From Gonocerus acuteangulatus (lineage: Eukaryota; Arthropoda; Insecta; Hemiptera; Coreidae): 64,000 nt of DNA. This document shows, in pieces, positions 22,881 through 36,491 of this stretch; the first letter of the stretch is position 1; every line of letters starts with the position of its first letter. A program made the translations under genes and the position numbers. The notes beneath the pieces are model-generated. The model had not been told where the DNA came from and searched no databases. It saw nothing but the letters and a program-made list of their open reading frames with translations. The stretch spans positions 45,183,345-45,247,344 of the forward strand of contig OX328125.1 in assembly GCA_946811695.1 (NCBI GenBank). The letters are read 5' to 3'.

Positions 22881-25800
22881 CTGTAGAAAGTAAAAAGCAT
22901 TCAAAAATTTAAATTTCCACTTCAATATCACTTATATAGTATTATACTAATTTTCATATTTCTTACTTTTCCATCTGCATAGCCAAGGGGAGAATTGAGT
23001 ATGAAATCCGGAGGTGCTAAGGCATCCACTAAAGCCACAGCATCGGGTTTCAACTTTTCACATAAATGTACAATCCCATCTTTTAGGATTGTTGATTCCA
23101 GGCTTGTAGAAATGAAGCCTCCTGAAATAAGGGAAGAGAAAAAAAAAACTGTAAATATTGTAAGATAATTTAATTTCAAGTGACATAGTTTAAGCTTACT
23201 ACCATATTTAATATTTTTAGGACATTACAAAGGAGTGAACGAATTTTTGAAGAATATCTTTAAATCTTTATCAATTCTACCTGCAAGATACTGAACATTA
23301 CTTCCCACAAAAATGTTTTTATTTTTTTTGTTTTGTTTTTTCGACATCTAGGCCATTAGCGCCGATATCCAGGGTGCAGTGAGGAATCTTTCCGAGCCGT
23401 GAGGTGAGAAAATTCCTGCTGCAGGTGGGGATCGAACCCACCATCTCCCGCGTATGAATCTAAGGCGTCAGCCACTAGATAGCGCCCACAACTGTTCACA
23501 AAACTTTGTATATAGCATTCGCATAAAAAATTATTTGACCGGCCCCTGAAATAATAAATATTCCTCCTGCAGGCGGGACTCGAACCCCCATCTCTCTCAT
23601 AAGCATCCAAGATGTTAGCCACTAGACCAGTTTTTTTTTTGTTTTTTTTTAAGTATGTTTTATTGCCCACCACTAGTTTTGAGGTATTTAAAAGTAGCAA
23701 ATTTGAGATATACAACCTGTTTGTAAATTGGCAGAATGTAGATACAAATGCTCAAAAGCAAATGACAAATAAAGAAGAATGTTTTCAGTTTTGTAATCAG
23801 GAGGGAAAAAGTACACCAACCGTATATAAAAAAGTATATGTTAAAAAGTGGGCCTCTTCAAACATTTTCCAAAAATAAATAGTGATTTTTGATCAATTAT
23901 AAATAAATTAGAAGGAAGAAAACTACCTTCAAATAGAGTGCCTAGGTGTTTTTCTATACTCCAAGCTCCGTACAAGGATACTAGTTTTGAAAGAACGTCC
24001 CTGATACTTTTGTCATCTTGAGAAGAAGTGAAGCTCATAAATTGTTTCAAAATATTAATCTAGAATAAAAATTATTAACTGCTTATATTAACAAATCAAA
24101 ATAAATATCAACAAATATGGAAGTTTTAAACGTAGGTAGTTTTTAAATGATGAATAATATAAAAAACATTGTATGATACAAACCAAGTTTAACTAAAAAA
24201 TATTTGTAAGTTATTAAGTGGCCCAGATCCAAAAGAGGAAAGCTTCAATCCATTGAACTATTGGGCTAAAAAGCTTTTCCAGTGAAATCTAAATCATTCT
24301 CTTTTTTATTTACGCAAATTTTAAAATAAATCTTGACCAGTTAGTCTATCTTAAATACTAGCATTCTCATCAGTAAGAGAACACACTTAAAACAAAAAGT
24401 TAAAAATAATTATTTAATTATTTTTTAATCACATTGTATAGACATTGTGCGATGAAGAGCATTTCAAAAGCTGGGATTCAGAAAAGACCTGAATCATGAT
24501 CGGAGCAACAAAGAAGATGAAGCAAGTGTCATAGAAAAAATATCTCAATGACATGCCCAGCTTAAAAAGGGAAGGAATTTGTAGGAATATTTCAAGAACT
24601 AACTAGATTATATAAAATAGTAACAAGAGGAAATGTAATAAGAAGATAATGTTAAGCTCCACACACCTGCCAAAACAGAAGTATTATATCTCTCAAAGGG
24701 GAAATTTATGGTTTGTCCACACCTAGAGGATTAATCGAGGTACACATCTTGGGGTAGCTTTACTACGTAATTTTTTGGGTAGGAGTTAAGTTATAGAACA
24801 AAGTTACAGATATCGCCTTTAAAATGGGTTAACTCCTTTCCCTAAGTTAGAAAACCTTTAAAAAATGTACCTGCAAGACTATGAGCGCAAAAACCTAAGT
24901 CCTATTAGTATTTTTCATTAGTTTACTCTCTACAGTAATTTATTTTGTCTTGCATGATCCAATACTCAATATATATAACATTTATTTTATACAGTTTTGT
25001 CATGCACCTTTTTCTTATATAATATATTGTTTTAATTAATAATAAAAAAATTTATTTTTTATAATTAAAATACGTTACGCCTCTACGTTGGGAGCCAAAA
25101 TTGGAAAACTGAACTGCACGTATGAGACTAGCTCTTCCATTTTAACTCAACTGCACGTATGAGACTAGATCTTCCATCCAACTCAACTGCTTTTAACAGA
25201 CTGAACTAACTTTCATGGCGGGAGCGTCCTACCGGTATCCAATGCTACCTGTATAGACTGCTAGACAAATATAACAAATAATATTTGCTTATCCCAGCAA
25301 TGAATCCAACATATCAATGAGCTTTGTGATTATCTTCAGAATTTTCTGTGTTAATTTTAAAACTTTTAAATATGTAATGTAAAATATCATTACATTTGCA
25401 CTTCTGTCAAAAAAAAAAAATAATAATAATAATAAAACAATTAATGCTCGGTTTTAAAAGAATAAAAAATGGAATTCAAAATTTAAATTTGGTTATCGAT
25501 AGTAGAACTATTGGCCAGCCTGTTATTATTTATTCAAATTTTCAATAACTTATTTTGTTGCATAATTTTTATTCATTATCATTTCTCAATTTGAATTTGA
25601 ATTTTTCATTGTTCATTTTTAAACATTATCATTATCAAAACTATCTTATCCTAAAGTAATATGATTATTAAATTTATGTTAAATTTTTAAATATTATTAT
25701 TATCAATTAAATCTTATACTAAGCTAATTTTTGTTATTTATAAATGCTTAACTAGTACTAAATTTAAAAATTTTCCTGGATCCACTATTTATCATTAATA

Positions 25801-27846
25801 TTTTTTCTGCATCTGTCCGAATTATTTCTAAGGATTTGTTTTATTCTCTTTCGTGGTGGTCGATTTAATTTTGCAATTTTTACTATCCCATTTTGACATT
25901 GATACTCAAAAAGAAATTTTACTTTATTTCCAAATTTGATGTCCAAATTTTTCAGATGATTATTGTTCTTAACATTTTTATTCATTATATTCTTTTGATT
26001 ATTACCATTATTATTACTCATTATTTTTAAATTAATTATATGATCATCAACTAATTTTTTAATAGTTATTTTGTTTCAAAATCTTTTCCATAACGTCTGT
26101 ACTTATTTTATTTTTTAAATTATCATTAGTTATTTTATTTTTAATTATTTGATTTATTTTCTCATTTTTATCATTCAAATTACTCAATAATATTTCTTTA
26201 CTTTTACCATCTTCATTCACTAAACAAACATACTCACTTTCATCTTTAGTTTCTACAAATATTTTATTTTCTTCAAATTTTTTATCATTAATACTACAAT
26301 CATAATTCAAATTATCTTTCATTAATTCACTTAAATTATCATTACATTCAATTAAATTTTCATCATTTTTCTCATTATTTTTATTAAGAATGTCATCACA
26401 TTTTTCATTGCATATCTGTACTATTTTGGAAATGTTTTCTTCGTGTTTAAAACAGTCATTTTTTATATCAGCAATATTTGTTGTGTTTATTTTTTGTTTT
26501 TAATCTAAATCATTAATAGAATTTTCTGTTTTTTTATCATGCCCATTTATACCTTGTTTTAGCAACTCGATTTTAATGTCTATATCTTTAGATATTTTCT
26601 TTTCAATGTTATCGAATGATGTTTTTAAATCGCTAATTTGGCTTAGTAACATTTGCAGGACCTCGCCCATAGTATTAGCCATTGGTTCCACATATTTTAC
26701 TTCCTTTATTGGTTGTAGGAACTCGCTACTACCAACAGCCATCGGTCCTCGCATTGGATGACGTCATCACCAGACACGTTCTGGCTTCTATTCGAAATAT
26801 TTAAAATATTATTTTCCGACATTTTAATTTCTTTATTACTACTTTACTTTGCCAACAAGTTGGACGCCAAAGTGTTATATTTTAAATAAAAAAATTTTTA
26901 TAATAGCCACACGTTGATGTGCCAAAATGTTATAATAATATTATAAAATTTTATTTTTAATAATTTATTTATGTTACGCCTCTACATTGGGAGCCAAAAA
27001 TGTTATAATTAAATAATAAAAATATAGGTAATATTCACAATGTTATAATTTAATTTAAAAAAATTTTTATTAAAATATTTGAATCAGAGAATTGCGCCAT
27101 GTTGGCGCCAATATGTTATATTTTAAATAAAAATTTTATATATTTAATTTTAAAAAACTCTTTATCTCAGGGGTCGGGTTCGAGTCCAGTAAAGTAGAAC
27201 AGAGATGATTTTAGATAATAAAAAAAAAAAACTCATGGATAAGCTACATCCAGGCATATGGATAAACAAGCATTACCTGATATAAAGCCAGCTTTGTATT
27301 AACTGCATATGACATGTGTATCTTGTATATGCATATGACATGTGTATCTTGTATATGCATATGACATGTGTATCTTGTATATGTATGTGACTGTATCTTC
27401 TTTTCAACTGAACTGCACGTATGAGACTAGCTCTTCCATTTTAACTCAACTGCACGTATGAGACTAGATCTTCCATCCAACTCAACAGCTTTTAACAGAC
27501 TGAACTAACTTTAATGGCGGGAGCGTCCTACCGGTATCCAATGCTACCTGTATAGACTGCAAGACAAATATAACAAATAATATTTGCTTATCCCAGCAAT
27601 GAATCCAACATATCAATGAGCTTTTTGATTATCTTCAGAATTTTCTGTGTTAATTTTAAAACTTTTAAATATGTAATGTAAAATATCATTACAATATTAA
27701 TGATTTCATATTACATTGAAGAGATAATAAATAAGTTTAAAAAAAAATAAAAGCAATATAAATTCATTTTTTGTTATTTCAAACATCATTCTTACTTTCA
27801 ACTGTTATTGGGTATCAATTGTCTTTAATTAATGATATTGCTTGTG

Positions 27847-27921
<75 letters not shown>

Positions 27922-28089
27922 TTAAACCGCTGTTAATTTTGTAATCTATGGGTAGTGAAATGTGGACTTTTCTAGTCCGCACTGGTGGATTGTGCCTTAA
28001 GGTAGACGTCATAAGTGGGTTTCCTCCCAAAGGAGGGATGGAGGAAACACTAATTATTTAAAAAATAAGAATGTAACCAAATCTGGAAA

Positions 28090-28126
<37 letters not shown>

Positions 28127-31100
28127 CAAAAATGCCAGTTTCATCAAGCATGAAATGCGATATTTAGAATAGGTTTCCACAATTTATTTATATTTAAAAT
28201 AAAAACAGATCATTATTACCTCAGCATAAACAAGAGAAAGAGGTCTAGCATGATAAACTTGAATATCATTCTTGATGTAAAATTCATCTTTTTTAGTTTT
28301 CGAAAGTTCTAATGATTTATTGTATGTTTTCTGCAAAAGGTACAATACAAGCCACTCGTACATCTGAATTAAAGCTGTAAAATAATCAAATTGATAATTT
28401 GTTTTAATATTTTAATAACAATACCAATAATTTAGATACAAGGTAAAAACATATGGATAAATGAACCTATATTATTATTTCAATTATTATTAACTACGAA
28501 TTTTAGGGCGGGTTATCTATAGGTTACCACCCTTTTCTAGCCAGGAAAGGGCTGATACCTTTTCTTTTTTCTAAAGATAAGCCACCACCCCATATTAGGA
28601 ATTGAACCCATGACCCTTAGCCCAGAGTGTTAGTAACGCCTTAATGTTTAGATTGACTTTCAAAGATCTATCAAAGGAGAAAGTTGTCGTTCATAAGAGT
28701 AAAACTATATTTTTATATAAAAATGAGATTTTGTTTTAACCTTTGGCTTGAATTTCAAGCGTTAATGAGTAGTATATATGGATATTAAAAAACATTTAAT
28801 ATTTTGAAAAAGTTTTTAAACTGTCAGGGTTCGTAGTACATCTAAGCATTCTACCTTCTCTGGTTCAGCAACTTAAATGCTTATTGATGAAATGTATATA
28901 ATTTGAATTTTAGGGAAGTAACAATATTTTGTACATGAATATCTCAATTGCATAATCTTACTTTCAGGTTTAACAATATCAGTTGATGATGATACCCTCA
29001 ATTTGTCTTGATTTATCTGACGCCAGTTAGAAAGAAATGTTACTGTTCCAAGAGGTGTATTCCCAATATCCGGATTGTCTCGCTGAGCCCATAAATTCAA
29101 TAACCAGTTGCTTGTTTGCTGTACCAAGACATTATTGTCCCCTTCATAAGTCAGATTTCCATCATTTGCTCCTCTAAGATCACCAAAACCAGCAACTGTC
29201 AAGATATTGTTTAAAACAAAATTTATTATTAATAAAAACTTATTAATAATTTATTTAATAGTGTTAGGCACCAGCATACATAGCAGGCTGACAAATCATG
29301 CAAACCTGTGCTGCTTATAGTTGTATAAGAACTAGGCAATTTTATATTGTTTTTGAGTCATTGAGTTGTAAAACAGTAAAAGTTTGCCTTCTAATGAATA
29401 TTTATAGATATATCACAATACGTGCATAATTGTATTTTTTTTATCAATATAAAGCCTCCATCAATTGCATTCATACAAACTATATATAATGAAATTTTAG
29501 ATTTGTTACGACATAAATTTAATACTAAATTAAATTAATAAGTTTACATTAAATGAAATATTTATTTAAAAGAAGTACCTTTGAGGAAACCATGGCCTGC
29601 ACAGATTTCTCTGCACTCTTGAATTCCATCTCTTGCAAGCCAGCCAGAAAAAGGTTTAACAGCACTGGACAGAGCGTGCATTTCAGAGCCCAGAGCAGCC
29701 TTTCTTAAAAAAGTGAATAGAAAGTCAGAAATAACTGCAAATAAACTTAGGCCTTTTGGATAATATTCTTATCATTTTTTTAAATCTATTTTATAAAGTA
29801 CAATATTAATTAAACTATCACAGCTGAAATCTCCAAAGAAAAAAAGTAGGTCTCAAATTTCTTAGGTATTTGATCGTATCTTTTTTTAATTGTTATTAAT
29901 GGTTCTAAATACATAAATAGGAACAGCTGTATTGGCAGAGTACTGTGATTTTGTTTATAGAAAAATTCTCCTCATTTAAAACTGGCCTTGTTTACCATCT
30001 CCACACAACCCTTCTCCAAGAATGGATTGCTAGTCTCCCAATGACGTAGATACAGAACCAACTACAAAACGCAACAAACAGACAACAAACTCACCAATAC
30101 CATTACATAATAGATTCCAACCATTACAACTCTTAACAGAATCTTCTAAAGAAAATACGACAGACAAACCCTTAAAAATTCCACCAATATTTCTTTGCTC
30201 AGAGAAGACTACTTAAAAATTACAAACAATATCAAATCAAACGTTACTAATAATTTCGAAATTAAACAATGTAATCAAAAAATCAAGATTACACTTACCA
30301 GTATTGGAGATTTTCGAAATTTAACAAAGTTTTATGATTTAAAGGTAAAAATGCAGTTTCCCGCCCTCCAAACCGATTTCTTTCAAACTTTGCACAATAA
30401 CGTATTTTGATGCACTAAACACGAATACGATAAAAAAAAAAAAAACGTCGGATTTAACTAGGAAGTTATTAAGCACTTAAGTTCACTGTTGTGCAGGTTA
30501 TGAGAGCTATTAATTATAGCGAGTTGGATTGACTGGGGTTTTGTTATCTTCTTGAGCGAGCGTAGCGAGCGGAAACGCATAGCACGTATGCCCTTAAGCG
30601 ACAGGTGAGGATGCCCTTAAAATTAACAATATTTTCGAATAAATGGTTTCTGAACATTTCAAATGAGAGTTCTCTGTTTCCCAATGTTATTTATCTGCGC
30701 ATGCACGTGTTTACAAATACGCTGATGACGCCTAGTTTTATAACCTTCCTAACTTTAGTGCTTAATATTATATTCTATTAATTTTAGCAAGTTGGATTGA
30801 CTGGGGTTTCGTTATCTTCTTGAGCGAGCGTAGCGAGCGGAAACGCATAGCATGTATCCCTTAAAGTCGACATTTATGCCTTAAAGTCGTCACAAATTTA
30901 GTTGTTTACATTAGCTCTCATAACCTGCATAACAGTGAACTTAAGTGCTTAATAACTTCTTTCCTAGTTAAATCCGACGTTTTTTTTTTTTATCGTATTC
31001 GTGTTCAGTGCATCAAAATACGTTATTGTGCAAAGTTTGAAAGAAATCGGTTTGGAGGGCGGGAAACTGCATTTTTACCGATTTATATTCCAAAACATAT

Positions 31101-34100
31101 TACACGTACGTAAACCCCGAGGAAAAAAACCTTTCAGTCGTAATCCGGGGTGTTCCCTATTCACTCAGCAATAGGGATGTATTCGAATTTCTCTCCAATA
31201 AGAAATACCCAGTTCTGAGTGTCACAAGACTTCATAATCGAATGGGGGCCCCTACTCCGTTATGTGCAGTAGAATTAAAAAACGATGAAAAGGGCCAAAC
31301 TATATTTAATCTCAAAGCACTCTACTACACTATCGTTACAGTTGAGCACCGAAGGTTATCAAATCGCGCAGTACAATGTGGAAGATGCTTGAGGGTAGGT
31401 CACACAAAAAATTATTGCAAGCTAGATCCACGATGTAGCCATTGTGCAGGACCTCACTTGACAAACATTTGTACGGTTGATGATAATCTACTTAAGTGTG
31501 CTAATTGTGGAGAGAAGCACAGTACGAAGTATCGCGGGTGTTCTGCATTTAAAGGCCATTATAAACATCGAAAAATTCCCCAACCGTCAAACACAAACAG
31601 AACTGAAAAAAACCAACCCCCACAAAATGTTCAAACATTTCGTCCACTAACAAAACCTACACCCATAATAAAGACTCACACCCCAATCAACTCTCAATTC
31701 ACTCCCACCCCAATACAATCAACACACTGTCCACAGCCACCTAAAAGCAATGCCTGGTTTGAACGTCGGCCTCTAGGAACACATGCCTAGACAGCTCTCT
31801 GATTACGACATTAATTAAACCAATCATACCTTACCTACAAAATCTCCTACTCAATGCCATACAAGACTTCTTCAAAAACAGCCATGGACAACCCTAATTA
31901 CGAACATACTCAAAATCTGACAATCCTTAACTGGAACGCCAATGGACTCAAAAAACGACAGACCTTATTCTCAAATTTCCTGAGTAGATACCAAGTGGAC
32001 ATTGCATGTGTGACAGAGACTCATCTCAAACCGATGACACATTACAAATAGGAGGATACATTTTATACAGACAGGACAGCGAAGAGTGTTTTGGAGGAGT
32101 AGCTTTATTTATAAAGAGGGGTTTAAAACATTCCCACTTTCTCCTTCCCAGGCTGCTACATCTCGAAGCCGTCGGAGTTAAATTGATGACAAACAACAAC
32201 AGAACAGTGAACATTATCTCAGCTTACCTTAGACCTCGACGGAGAGTAATACAAAACGACTTCGAACAGATCTTTACAGGAGAACCTACCTTACTGTTAG
32301 GGGACTTAAATAGCAAACATACTGATTGGAACTGCCGGACACAGAACTGTAATGGTACTAGACTTCAGACTGTAACGGAAAATCTTGGAATACACATTGA
32401 ATCCCCAGACGAACCTACTTTCCATCCCACTCGACAAGGACATTTACCTGACATACTTGACATAGCTCTAATTCACAAACTTGATATTCCTATTTACCTC
32501 AAAACAATTATAGACTTAGACTCAGATCACCTCCCTGTGATTTGCACATTGGGAACACAAAGACATTACGTAGAACCACTCCCTTGGCTAATAACTGGGA
32601 AGGTAAATTGGGAATTGTTCTCTCAAGAAATGTGTACATTCTCAATTCCAGCTAAGTACAATAATAAGGAGGAAATAAATTCAACAATAGATTCATTCAC
32701 TCAACACATATACACATCCATACAGAAAGCAACACTCACACAATTCACAGACTAACGGACAGGACTAACAAACAGCACTCCAACACACATATTACAAATG
32801 ATACAGGAAAAAAACACTCTACGACACCGATGGCAGAGGACGAAAGACCCCGTTCTAAAAACTATAGTGAATCTAGGCAAATTAGGTGGGAACTAGATGC
32901 AACCCGATATGAAAATTATAGGAAATTCGCAGAAAGTCTTACTCCTGGACTCAAATCTGTGGAAAGAAACCAAAAGACTGACAGGACAGAAAACTGACAT
33001 ATTCTCACTGACTGACCAGACAGGGACAGCAAACAAAGATGAAGAGAAATGCCAACTACTGGCTAGACATTTTCACAGACAATTCACGAACGACCCTAAA
33101 ACCAACAGAGACATAGACGTAACTGTAAATACCTACTTACAAACACCAATTACAACAGTGGAAAATAACATAGACTTCATTACCCCCTACGAAGTAAATA
33201 CGATCATCGGGAAACTGGCAAACAGGAAATCTCCAGGAGACGATCTGGTATCCAACGTCGTCCTCAAAAATCTTCCACAGAAGAGTATCGCACTCATGAC
33301 AAGCATGTTTGAGGTCGTTACTTCCCGAAAATGTGGAAAAATGCTATTGCGGTGGTGTTCCACAAGCCTGGAAAACCAAAGGAAGATCCCGGTAGCTATC
33401 GGCCAATTAGCCTTCTAAATACAATGGCTAAAGTTTTCGAAAAATGCATTGAGAAGAGACTCCGTCGGCACTTAGAGGTAAACAATATCAATCCTCAACA
33501 CCAATTTGGGTTTAAACCTCACCACTCAGCTGTCCATCAAATACAGAGAGTAGCTGAATCAATACTGAAGGGATTCGAAGACAAAAAGTATTCACAGCTG
33601 TTTTCTTAGATGTCAAGTCAGCATTCGACACAGTGTGGCACAAGGGTCTTCTGTATAAACTCAAACAAACTTGGCCACCCTGCTATCTTGCGAACATCAT
33701 TTCTTCATTCCTCGATGAAAGAACATTGCAAGTGCGAGTGAAAAATAGTGTCAGCCGAAAAGTAAGCGTCTCTGCTGGTGTACCACAAGGAACAGTACTG
33801 AGCCCTTTGTTGTTCAACTGGTATTGCCACAACATCCCCGAGCCTCAAACTGCCACGGTCGCTCTGTTTACAGATGACACGTTAGTCATGAGTCAAGGAG
33901 ATGATGTTAGACTGAAGCAAAGATATTCGCACTGAGGCACTTCGATGACAGGACTTCTCCTTGCTTGTGGATTGGACAGACCCGAGTTCCTTGGACTCCT
34001 AGGGAACAAAGTGTGCGCCACCTTGGCATACACTTCGACACTAGACTGACCTGGAGACTTCACATTAACTTAAAACTAGAATTGGCTCACACACGACTAA

Positions 34101-36459
34101 GACTACTATACCCACTTTTAAACAATAAAACTCCACTCAGACACAAATGCGCAGTTCTACTATACAAAACTCTATTACTTCCATTACTAACTTACGCATG
34201 CCCAGTTTGGTACAGTACCAGTAACACAAACAGACGAAGACTTCAAACATTTCAAAATAAAATTCTTCGAATTATTTTAAATGCACCTCCTTTCATAAGA
34301 AACACACAAATCCACAGAGTACTCGGGGTTGTCCATTCCGCAGAGCACATTGAAAAACTCACCCAAAGGCACTACGGAAAACTCCCAACAATAGAAGGAG
34401 CCGCCTACTTTCAGCTAGGAGAAAGGATTGCAACACGTCTAAAGCCAAGATGTTATCAAGATTTCTTTCATTTGCAATTATTTGTTATTTTCTAATTCAT
34501 GTTCTGTTTACCTCATGTTCTGTTTACCTATTGTTCATGTTCTTTTTATAATGTCAGTTTATTCCTATTTTTTTATTTATTTTTTTTTTTGTTAGTATTT
34601 AATTTGCTAATGTATATATTTTTTTTCCTCCCTTAACCATTAGTAAATAATACTATTTGTATTGGTTCAAATAAATATTGATTGATTGATTGAAATACAT
34701 AAATAATATATAAAAATTCCATTAATTATCAATGTACACCCAGAATGTATTGGGCTTAATTAACAAATAAACGACTGATTGATTGATATACATGCCTTCA
34801 TTTCCTGATCCTCAGAAAATCCTAAAGTAATAGACTCGATCAATCTATCAAACATGAACACACTAAAACTTTTAAGTGCATACGCTGATGCTATATATGG
34901 GAAAAGCCGCCATTGCTAGAAAAAAATAATAAAACATAATTAATAAAACGAGCAAGTAATATATTTTTTAGGTATCTTCTCATTGATAATTTGTACCCTT
35001 TTTCACAATATAATAGAAATTCAATTTTTTTGAAATATTTATACATACAAAATTTGGTTATTTAAGTATATATAGGTTGTAAACAATGATCCTGTTGTAG
35101 GGTCTTTTTTTAAAGATATTTATTGATTATATTTATTTATTTATATTTTAACGTCTATTAATTATTAACAAATAACTTTAGCAGGATTATCTACAGGTTA
35201 CCACCCTTCTTTAGCCAGGATGCCTTTTCTTTTTTTTAAAGAAAAGCCACCACGACCTTAGGCACGGAGTGCATACGCCTTAGCACTCATGGCCACCGGG
35301 CCTCCTGATTCCTGATTATATTGAATGCCTTAAAAGTTCAACACACAAAGGAAATGCCTATTTCAGTATTTCTATAAAATGCTTATTAAAGAAAAGAAAA
35401 AAAAATCAGTCCTGTAACAGGCCACACTAGGGAGTTAGTTTGTTTTTTTACGGCGCATCTACATCTTGGCCATTAGCACCGGGCTATCTATAGGTTGCCA
35501 CCCTTTTATAATGCCAACAGCACGTGGTCGGTCACCCATTCAGGTACTGACCACGCCCGACGTTGCTGAACTTCGGTGATCTCTGGGAACCGGTGTATTC
35601 AACGTGGCTATGGCCGTTGGCTCTAGGGAGTTAGTGTGGTCAGTACTTCTCTGGCAGCCTGATTTTCCCTTTTGCTGCTTCGACTGCTAGGGTCATTAGC
35701 ACCATGGTACCATTAATAAATTAATTAAAGTCTTAAACCCACGAATGAAATTTAAATTTATATATCTTAGTTAGTGTCAAACATGCGAAATATTTTTTTG
35801 GATTTCTATTAATCGAAACAAAAAAGCAAGCTAAGAATGGTTAAAAATGTCATCCTGAAAAGGATTTTATTTGATTCCTCAGGACAAAATACATATAAAA
35901 AATTAAATATGCTATGATTTTTCCTGTGCGAATTTCACTGAAGAAAATGACACTGTTTCAGTGAGAAGATTTTCCTGGTTAACAAACTTAATCTTTTATT
36001 TTAGAAAAATTTGTGAGTTTAATTTCATCAAGATCAGACCATTTTTATAGAATCTATAACAAAAACAGACATCTTCTTTTGTTCCATTCGAGCCATCTTT
36101 TCTGAAAATCCTTCTTTGCTAGCTATTCTTTTAGGTTCTATTCGTAGGAGGTGCCCAAGCCATCTCAGTTGATTCTCCTCTATTACCACATTGGCAGCAC
36201 TAACTTTGAGGTTCGATCTAATGTATTCATACATACATACATTCCAATTCAAACCCACCAAAGAAGAAACTACGACAATTTTTAGTTAGTTCCAATTTCC
36301 ATACAATCTGAGCAATACTAGCCCCAAATTGGTGTATCTTTTGTTATTACTTTCTTGACAAATTTATGCAAATGGAGATTCAAAAACATAGCTTACCAAC
36401 CCTACTCAAATGTTTGTCTTTGTGTGTGCTACACTTAATATTATTAAATTTCTTAAAAA

Positions 36460-36491
<32 letters not shown>

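Larger units (their letters stand above)
25110..27693 (-). mobile_element. Short LTR retrotransposon with gag-like remnants only
   Basis: Two direct repeats of 285 bp each (25110-25394 and 27409-27693) differ at about four or five positions and both have TG..CA ends. Between them lie about 2 kb with minus-strand ORFs and primer-binding-site-like segments near the right LTR, so the element reads right to left. No protease, reverse transcriptase or integrase is visible. No target duplication was found (flanks AAAAC and ATATT), so a rearranged or recombined copy is likely. It occupies intron 11 of ACOX copy B. Confidence 0.8.
29920..34692 (+). mobile_element. Full-length Jockey-like LINE with exact 13-bp target duplication
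   Basis: AAATACATAAATA lies on both sides (29907-29919 and 34693-34705). The 3' end is a TTGATTGATTG repeat after AATAAATA. Between lie ORF1 with CCHC knuckles and ORF2 with endonuclease and reverse transcriptase, but no RNase H, as in the Jockey clade. Without the 736-bp MITE at 30344-31079 the element is about 4.0 kb. It is inserted against the gene's orientation in intron 8 of ACOX copy B. Confidence 0.9.

Noticed and set aside
27304..27395. CRISPR-like array
   Set aside because: Three contiguous 26-bp units without spacers in animal DNA: a plain tandem repeat in the LTR element leader.
35513..35621. Functional 5S rRNA gene
   Set aside because: Only 109 nt, with changes in helix regions, fused to the SINE tail and present as a second diverged copy at 9997-10105.
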